Below, piece by piece: positions 6,041-10,340 of a DNA stretch of 10,340 nt. The DNA comes from an uncultured Actinomycetes bacterium (GTDB lineage: Bacteria; Actinomycetota; Actinomycetes; Nanopelagicales; Nanopelagicaceae): positions 1-10,340 of the forward strand of contig CAIYQS010000006.1 of assembly GCA_903928395.1 (NCBI GenBank). The letters run 5' to 3'. The notes under the pieces are model-generated. The model was given only the letters and a program-made list of their open reading frames with translations. It did no database searches and was not told where the DNA came from. The stretch's first letter is position 1, and each line of letters begins with the position of its first letter. The translations under genes were made by a program, and so were the position numbers.

Positions 6041-6793
6041 TCAGGCGGTTACGTACTCCGCGTATCCATTCTCCTCGAGCTTCGTCGCAAGCTCCGGCCC
6101 GCCCTCTTCCACGATACGACCGCCAGCAAAGACGTGCACAAAATCTGGCTTGATGTATCGAAGGATTCGGGTGTAGTGAGTAATCAACATAATGCCAAGA
6201 TCTTGATTGGTCTTCACCCTGTTCACGCCCTCGGACACAATTCGCAGTGCATCGACATCTAAACCGGAATCGGTTTCATCGAGAATTGCAATCTTTGGCT
6301 TTAGTAGTTCCATCTGCAAGATCTCGTGGCGCTTCTTTTCTCCTCCTGAAAAACCTTCATTAACATTTCTCTCGGAGAAAGCCGGATCCATCGAGAGTTG
6401 GGACATAGCTTCTTTAACTTCACCCACCCACGTACGAACTTTTGGGGCTTCTCCACGAATTGCAGTAACCGCAGTTCTCAAGAAGTTGGAGACTGAGACT
6501 CCTGGAACCTCAACTGGATATTGCATGGCAAGAAACAAGCCGGCTTTTGCTCGCTCGTCAACAGTCATATCAAGAACATCTGCGCCATCAAGCGTCACGG
6601 AACCAGAGGTGATCGTGTATTTAGGGTGACCCGCGATTGAGTAAGCCAAGGTGGATTTGCCTGAACCGTTGGGACCCATGATGGCATGAGTTTCACCCGA
6701 ATTAATGGTGAGGTCAACACCACGCAGAATTTCCTTTGCGCCCTCTTCTGTGACAACTGAGACATGCAGTCCCTTGATCTCTAATGTACTCAT
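6041..6793 (-). CDS. sufC: SufC, ATPase of the SufBCD Fe-S scaffold
   Basis: SufC is the soluble ABC-type ATPase that drives shape changes of the SufB-SufD pair during Fe-S cluster assembly. The 250-residue protein has Walker A GPNGSGKST at 40-48, Q-loop Gln91, signature FSGGEKKR at 148-155, Walker B leading into the SufC-typical LDETDSGLD (171-179), and His206. No membrane segment is present, as expected. AAGGAG lies inside the last codons of the preceding Rieske gene, whose TAA stop directly abuts this ATG. The sequence AAGGAGATATAAATG makes this the strongest ribosome-binding site in the cluster, fitting the need for two SufC per SufB-SufD complex. Confidence 0.96.
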   Translation of the reverse strand: MSTLEIKGLHVSVVTEEGAKEILRGVDLTINSGETHAIMGPNGSGKSTLAYSIAGHPKYTITSGSVTLDGADVLDMTVDERAKAGLFLAMQYPVEVPGVSVSNFLRTAVTAIRGEAPKVRTWVGEVKEAMSQLSMDPAFSERNVNEGFSGGEKKRHEILQMELLKPKIAILDETDSGLDVDALRIVSEGVNRVKTNQDLGIMLITHYTRILRYIKPDFVHVFAGGRIVEEGGPELATKLEENGYAEYVTA

Positions 6794-7105
6794 TTATATC
6801 TCCTTCTTAGCTTGACCAATGGTGACTGAATTTCCGTGGCGTTCCACGACAAAAGTTTCAATAGGTTCGGTGGCAGGGAGCGTTAACGCTTTGCCAGTTC
6901 GCAGATCGAAATCTGCGCCGTGCAACCAGCATTCAATTGTGAACCCCTTAATTTCTCCATCAGAGAGTTCTGCATGCGCGTGGGAGCAGATATTTCCGAC
7001 AGCGAAAACCTCATCACCTACTCGAGCAACACAAACTTGTTTGCCCTCGACTTCAATGGCGACAGGCTCTCCTTCTGTGAGGGAATCAAATTCGATTGTT
7101 GTCAT
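6794..7105 (-). CDS. Rieske-type [2Fe-2S] ferredoxin of the suf cluster
   Basis: The 103-residue protein is a small soluble Rieske domain. The two cluster-binding boxes are intact: Cys40-Ser-His42 within CSHAHAELSDGE and Cys59-X2-His62 within ECWLHGADFDLRTG. The cluster would be held by two cysteines and two histidines. It resembles the ferredoxin components of NirD- and dioxygenase-type systems, but no oxygenase subunit is nearby, and its position between sufD and sufC is a recurring actinobacterial arrangement. A job supplying electrons for cluster assembly or repair is an inference. The start overlaps the sufD stop as ATGA; no signal peptide or membrane anchor is visible, so it should be cytoplasmic. 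Confidence 0.92.
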   Translation of the reverse strand: MTTIEFDSLTEGEPVAIEVEGKQVCVARVGDEVFAVGNICSHAHAELSDGEIKGFTIECWLHGADFDLRTGKALTLPATEPIETFVVERHGNSVTIGQAKKEI

Positions 7106-8190
7106 GCAATTACTTCTGCAAGTTCATTATCGATTCGTTCCATAATCCGAACTTCAATCGATTCCAAATTCAATTTTGAAACGATTTCGGAGAAGAAGCC
7201 ACGAATAACCAGGCGACGCGCTTGTTCCGCCGGGATACCTCTGGACATAAGGTAGAAAAGTTGCTCGTCATCAAAGCGACCAGTTGTGCTGGCATGACCG
7301 GCCCCGACAATGTCGCCGGTTTCGATTTCCAGATTTGGAACTGAATCAGCACGCGCGCCGTGTGAAAGTAATAAATTCCTATTTAGTTCGTAGGTATCGG
7401 TTCCTTGAGCCGCCGCCTTTATAAAGACGTCCCCTATCCAAACCGTTCGAGCTGAGTCTCCATTGAGAGCTCCTTTGTAATTAACCCGTGATTTTGCCCC
7501 TGGAACATCATGATCAATATGAACTCGATGTTCTAAGTGCTGGCCGTCTGTCGCAAAATAAAGTCCAAACAATTCTGCAGTGGAACCGGGACCCGTATAT
7601 TCGACAGTAGGTAAAATCCGAACGAGAGATCCGCCAACAGTGATAACAAATGAAGTAAATGAAGCGTCCCTCGCCACGATGGCGTGATGGCGTGCAACAT
7701 GAACCGCGCGGCTAGACCACTCCTGGAGCGTGATAAATTTTATGTTAGCTCCAGAAGCGAGATTGAACTCGATTTCTTCGGCAAAAACACCCTCACCGGA
7801 ATTCTCAATCACGATAATTGCGTGGCTATTTGCTCCAGCATTTATCTGCACCCGAGAAACTTCCGGAGAAAGATCCAAGACTTCACGCTTAAGAAATATA
7901 GGTTCACGAATTTCGGCATTTGATTCGATCGTGAGCAACAATAACTTCGAGGCACCTTCTCGAACACGAATGACAATCTGGTCCGATGTTTCGGAGAGCG
8001 ATGGGAAAGCTTCAGCATCCTCAATTGTGACGGAAACGCCAACTGGAATGTCTAGCGGTTCCAGGGAAATGCGATCTCGCAAACTCACTTGCGGGTCATG
8101 TAGCCCAGCGAGGCGGTTCAGTGGAGTAAAACGCCACGGCTCCTCACGACCAGTGGGAGTCATGTAATTAGTTAAGGTAGCAAGAGCCAT
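7102..8190 (-). CDS. sufD: SufD, Fe-S scaffold subunit
   Basis: SufD pairs with SufB in the SufB-C2-D scaffold. The 362-residue protein has the EPWRFTPL opening (residues 17-24), a repeat-rich beta-helix core, and the shared SufB/SufD C-terminus: PNLEIETGDIVGAGHAST (285-302) followed by DDEQLFYLMSRGI. His299 corresponds to E. coli SufD His360, one of the residues proposed to bind the nascent cluster. The absence of the SufB cysteine set and the shorter length separate it from SufB. Its ATG overlaps the sufB stop by one base (TAATG) with only a weak GGA nearby, and its stop overlaps the Rieske gene, so it is translated within the coupled chain. Confidence 0.93.
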   Translation of the reverse strand: MALATLTNYMTPTGREEPWRFTPLNRLAGLHDPQVSLRDRISLEPLDIPVGVSVTIEDAEAFPSLSETSDQIVIRVREGASKLLLLTIESNAEIREPIFLKREVLDLSPEVSRVQINAGANSHAIIVIENSGEGVFAEEIEFNLASGANIKFITLQEWSSRAVHVARHHAIVARDASFTSFVITVGGSLVRILPTVEYTGPGSTAELFGLYFATDGQHLEHRVHIDHDVPGAKSRVNYKGALNGDSARTVWIGDVFIKAAAQGTDTYELNRNLLLSHGARADSVPNLEIETGDIVGAGHASTTGRFDDEQLFYLMSRGIPAEQARRLVIRGFFSEIVSKLNLESIEVRIMERIDNELAEVIA

Positions 8191-9605
8191 TATCCAACTG
8201 CGCCTTCCATTTGTAGTTCGATCAAGCGATTCAATTCAAGCGCGTATTCCATCGGCAATTCTCTGGCAATCGGCTCAATAAATCCGCGGACAATCATTGC
8301 CATCGCTTCATCTTCAGATAAGCCGCGTGACATGAGATAGAAAAGTTGATCATCACTTATTCGAGAGACAGTAGCTTCGTGGCCCATAGAGACATCGTCT
8401 TCTCTAATGTCCACATATGGATAGGTATCAGAACGGGAAATATTATCAATCAAGAGGGCATCGCACTTAACTGTTGACTTTGAGTGATGTGCACCAGGTT
8501 GAATTTGCACTAATCCGCGATACGAAGTTCGACCGCCACCTCTAGCAACTGACTTGGAGATGATGGTCGAAGATGTATGAGGAGCCGCGTGTACCATCTT
8601 TGCTCCGGCGTCTTGATGTTGGCCTTCTCCGGCAAATGCAATCGAAAGCGTTTCGCCCTTAGCGTGCTCCCCCATGAGGAAGACGGCTGGATATTTCATG
8701 GTTACTTTAGAACCGATATTTCCGTCAATCCACTCCATGGTTGCACCTTCGGCACATGTGGCACGCTTGGTGACCAAGTTGTAGACGTTATTAGACCAAT
8801 TTTGAATTGTTGTGTAACGGACCCGAGCATTCTTCTTTACGATGATTTCAACAACCGCAGAGTGAAGCGAATCTGATGAATAGATCGGTGCGGTGCATCC
8901 TTCTACGTAATGGACGTATGAACCTTCATCAGCAATGATTAAAGTCCGTTCGAATTGCCCCATGTTTTCGGTGTTAATCCGGAAGTAAGCTTGTAATGGA
9001 ATATCTACCTGCACTCCCTTTGGGACATAAATAAACGAACCCCCAGACCAAACAGAGGTGTTGAGGGCTGCAAATTTATTGTCACCAACTGGAATAACGG
9101 TTCCGAAATATTCTTTGAAGAGCTCTTCGTGTTGGCGCAATCCAGAATCGGTATCAACAAAAATGACACCCAACTTCTCGAGATCTTCGCGAATCGAGTG
9201 ATAAACCACCTCTGATTCGTATTGCGCAGCTACACCGGCAACGAGACGATTCTTCTCGGCATCGGGGATGCCCAGTCGATCGTAGGTATTTCGAATATCT
9301 TCCGGCAATTCTTCCCATGAAGTTGCTTGCTTCTCAGTGGAACGCACAAAGTACTTAATTGTGTCAAAGAAAATTCCCGAGAGATCGGAACCCCAGGAGG
9401 GCATCGGCTTCTTTTCAAATAAACTTAAACCTTTAAGGCGGAGATCTAGCATCCATTGCGGTTCAGATTTCTTCGCAGAAATATCTCGAACCACGGCTTC
9501 GTCGAGCCCGCGCTTAACATTTGTGCCAGCAACATCTGAATCTGACCAACCATATTCATAAGTACCTATTCCATCGAGCTCTGGATGCAGAATTGTTTCG
9601 CTCAT
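8190..9605 (-). CDS. sufB: SufB, Fe-S scaffold core subunit
   Basis: SufB receives sulfur and iron and carries the new cluster on the SufBCD complex. The 471-residue protein is full length, with the actinobacterial YEYGWSDSD opening (16-24), Cys237 in VEGCTAP (E. coli Cys254, sulfur entry), Cys381 in VKCDALL (E. coli Cys405, cluster ligand), and His409-Glu410 in GHEAT. The C-terminus repeats the DDQLFYLMSRG motif also present in SufD. No intein interrupts the gene, unlike the well-known mycobacterial sufB. AAGGGAG lies seven bases before the ATG, and the ATG overlaps the sufR stop as ATGA, so expression is tied to that of its regulator. Confidence 0.96.
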   Translation of the reverse strand: MSETILHPELDGIGTYEYGWSDSDVAGTNVKRGLDEAVVRDISAKKSEPQWMLDLRLKGLSLFEKKPMPSWGSDLSGIFFDTIKYFVRSTEKQATSWEELPEDIRNTYDRLGIPDAEKNRLVAGVAAQYESEVVYHSIREDLEKLGVIFVDTDSGLRQHEELFKEYFGTVIPVGDNKFAALNTSVWSGGSFIYVPKGVQVDIPLQAYFRINTENMGQFERTLIIADEGSYVHYVEGCTAPIYSSDSLHSAVVEIIVKKNARVRYTTIQNWSNNVYNLVTKRATCAEGATMEWIDGNIGSKVTMKYPAVFLMGEHAKGETLSIAFAGEGQHQDAGAKMVHAAPHTSSTIISKSVARGGGRTSYRGLVQIQPGAHHSKSTVKCDALLIDNISRSDTYPYVDIREDDVSMGHEATVSRISDDQLFYLMSRGLSEDEAMAMIVRGFIEPIARELPMEYALELNRLIELQMEGAVG

Positions 9606-10324
9606 GCGCGTACTCCCTTATGGCTTGTTGAGGTTGGGCTTGTTGAAATGGTGGTGGTTGACATGTTGCTTGCTGGGATTGAACTTGCGGGAATAAAAGT
9701 GGTGCAAATTCCGTCACCTTGGGCAATGGTTGCTAGACGTTGAACGTGAGTGCCTAGCACGCGTGAAAATGCTTCGGTTTCGGCCTCACACAATTGTGGA
9801 AACTCTGAAGCCACATGTGCAATCGGACAATGGTGCTGGCAAAGTTGAACTCCATGGCTCGTCGTTTTGCTTTCGGCGGCGTAGCCCTCGGAAGTCAAGA
9901 AATCTGCAAGGGCTTCAACTTTCTTAGAAGGTTTACTTGAACGACTTATCGCCTTACCAACAACACGTTCAATTTCGATTGCTCTGCTTTCGGCAAATTC
10001 GAGAACCAAATTTCGTTCCGTGAGGGTAGACATAAAACGTAGAGCTGAAACCGCAAGGTCATCGTAGGAGTGCTCAAATTTTTCTCGCCCTAAATCAGTG
10101 ATTACAAATACCTTGGTGGGTCTGCCTCGGCCACGCAATGAACTTGCTGCCCTGTGGGGTTCGCGAGCCTCCAGAAGTCCGGACTCGACCAAAAGGTCCA
10201 GATGACGGCGTATTCCGGCGGGAGTTAGTTTTAACCTTTGCGCGAGTTCAACAGCGCTCTGCGGACCATTTTCGAGGATCGTTCGAGCCACCTGATCTCG
10301 CGTCTTATCCTCGCCCTTTTTCAC
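9602..10324 (-). CDS. sufR: SufR, Fe-S-sensing repressor of the suf operon
   Basis: SufR is a winged-helix regulator whose Fe-S cluster reports on cluster supply. The 240-residue protein has the DNA-binding domain at about 8-78 (TPAGIRRHLDLLVESGLL, then a wing with RGRGRPTKVF). The C-terminal sensor has Cys162, Cys166, Cys179 and Cys207, with spacings X3, X12 and X27; LCQHHCPIAHVASEFPQLC is characteristic of actinobacterial SufR. After Cys207 the last 33 residues are a Ser/Thr-rich tail (IPASSIPAS, STTTISTSPTSTS) unlike the rest. The start is uncertain: GTG at 10324 has no Shine-Dalgarno, the frame stays open to the right edge, and the next GTG (10291) would cut into the first helix. The gene leads the operon and overlaps sufB. 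Confidence 0.9.
   Translation of the reverse strand: MKKGEDKTRDQVARTILENGPQSAVELAQRLKLTPAGIRRHLDLLVESGLLEAREPHRAASSLRGRGRPTKVFVITDLGREKFEHSYDDLAVSALRFMSTLTERNLVLEFAESRAIEIERVVGKAISRSSKPSKKVEALADFLTSEGYAAESKTTSHGVQLCQHHCPIAHVASEFPQLCEAETEAFSRVLGTHVQRLATIAQGDGICTTFIPASSIPASNMSTTTISTSPTSTSHKGVRA
9622..9646 (-). repeat. Short in-frame direct repeat in the sufR tail
   Basis: GGCTTGTTGA (plus strand) occurs at 9622-9631 and again at 9637-9646, a 15-base or five-codon period, giving the STSPT/STSHK run at the end of SufR. Upstream, the tandem-like pair encoding IPASS/IPASN (about 9667-9696) has the same five-codon period. Confidence 0.7.
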
Positions 10325-10337
10325 AACAATAGTGTTG
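10321..10337 (-). promoter_or_regulatory. Putative SufR operator overlapping the sufR start
   Basis: The 14-bp perfect palindrome CAAC-N6-GTTG occupies 10324-10337, the form reported for SufR sites in cyanobacteria and Streptomyces. Read on the minus strand, the same DNA also gives ACACT-N5-TGTGA (10335-10321), which I recall as the M. tuberculosis SufR site. A -10-like TATTGT (10331-10326) lies inside it, so bound repressor should block initiation. The site touches the proposed GTG start; the -35 region is outside the window. Confidence 0.72.
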
Positions 10338-10340
10338 CGT

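Noticed and set aside
6794..7105. Rieske protein as part of an aromatic dioxygenase or nitrite reductase, with the MIP18 protein as PaaD
   Set aside because: No catalytic subunit of either pathway is in the window, and both genes sit in their usual suf positions.
8190..9605. Intein in sufB, as in mycobacteria
   Set aside because: The protein is a continuous 471 residues with all SufB motifs and no Hint-domain insertion.
1..10340. Mobile elements, CRISPR arrays, tRNA genes or phage-like systems
   Set aside because: None was found: genes fill nearly the whole window, all are recognisable chromosomal families, and no terminal repeats or spaced repeat arrays were seen.

Overview
The window looks like a piece of an actinobacterial chromosome of moderate GC (mid-40s per cent by eye). 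Three things point to this: the gene order sufR-sufB-sufD-Rieske-sufC-sufS-sufU-sufT, a DUF3099 membrane protein found in actinobacteria, and an InhA-like enoyl-ACP reductase behind fabG. The modest GC and almost absent intergenic DNA would suit a streamlined freshwater lineage such as acI/Nanopelagicales; that assignment is an inference. No mobile element, CRISPR array, tRNA or rRNA was seen.

Layout, left to right. Positions 1-62 (minus) hold the first 20 codons of infC (translation initiation factor IF-3), which appears to start at a non-standard ATC codon. Positions 63-242 are the leader of infC and contain an intrinsic terminator (111-137) plus sequence able to form a competing pairing, so an attenuator is plausible. 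Positions 243-1735 (minus) carry fabG and fabI, two reductases of type II fatty-acid synthesis. A 72-bp gap (1736-1807) separates fabG from a divergent DUF3099 gene; both genes have a TANNNT box exactly six bases before the ATG, the signature of leaderless mRNAs.

The rest (2131-10324, minus) is one unbroken gene array read right to left: sufR, sufB, sufD, a Rieske ferredoxin-like gene, sufC, sufS, sufU, sufT and a type I ABC exporter. Most junctions overlap or abut (ATGA, TAATG, TAA|ATG), which implies one mRNA and translational coupling. SufS with SufU mobilises sulfur from cysteine, SufBCD is the scaffold on which Fe-S clusters form, the Rieske protein may supply electrons, SufT helps maturation, and SufR is the Fe-S-sensing repressor. 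A perfect CAAC-N6-GTTG palindrome sits on the putative sufR start codon at the right edge and is a strong candidate SufR operator. The ABC exporter at the far end has no assigned substrate.

The window is mainly conserved housekeeping DNA. The points most worth a second look are regulatory: the infC start codon and leader, the SufR operator, and the leaderless divergent promoter pair.
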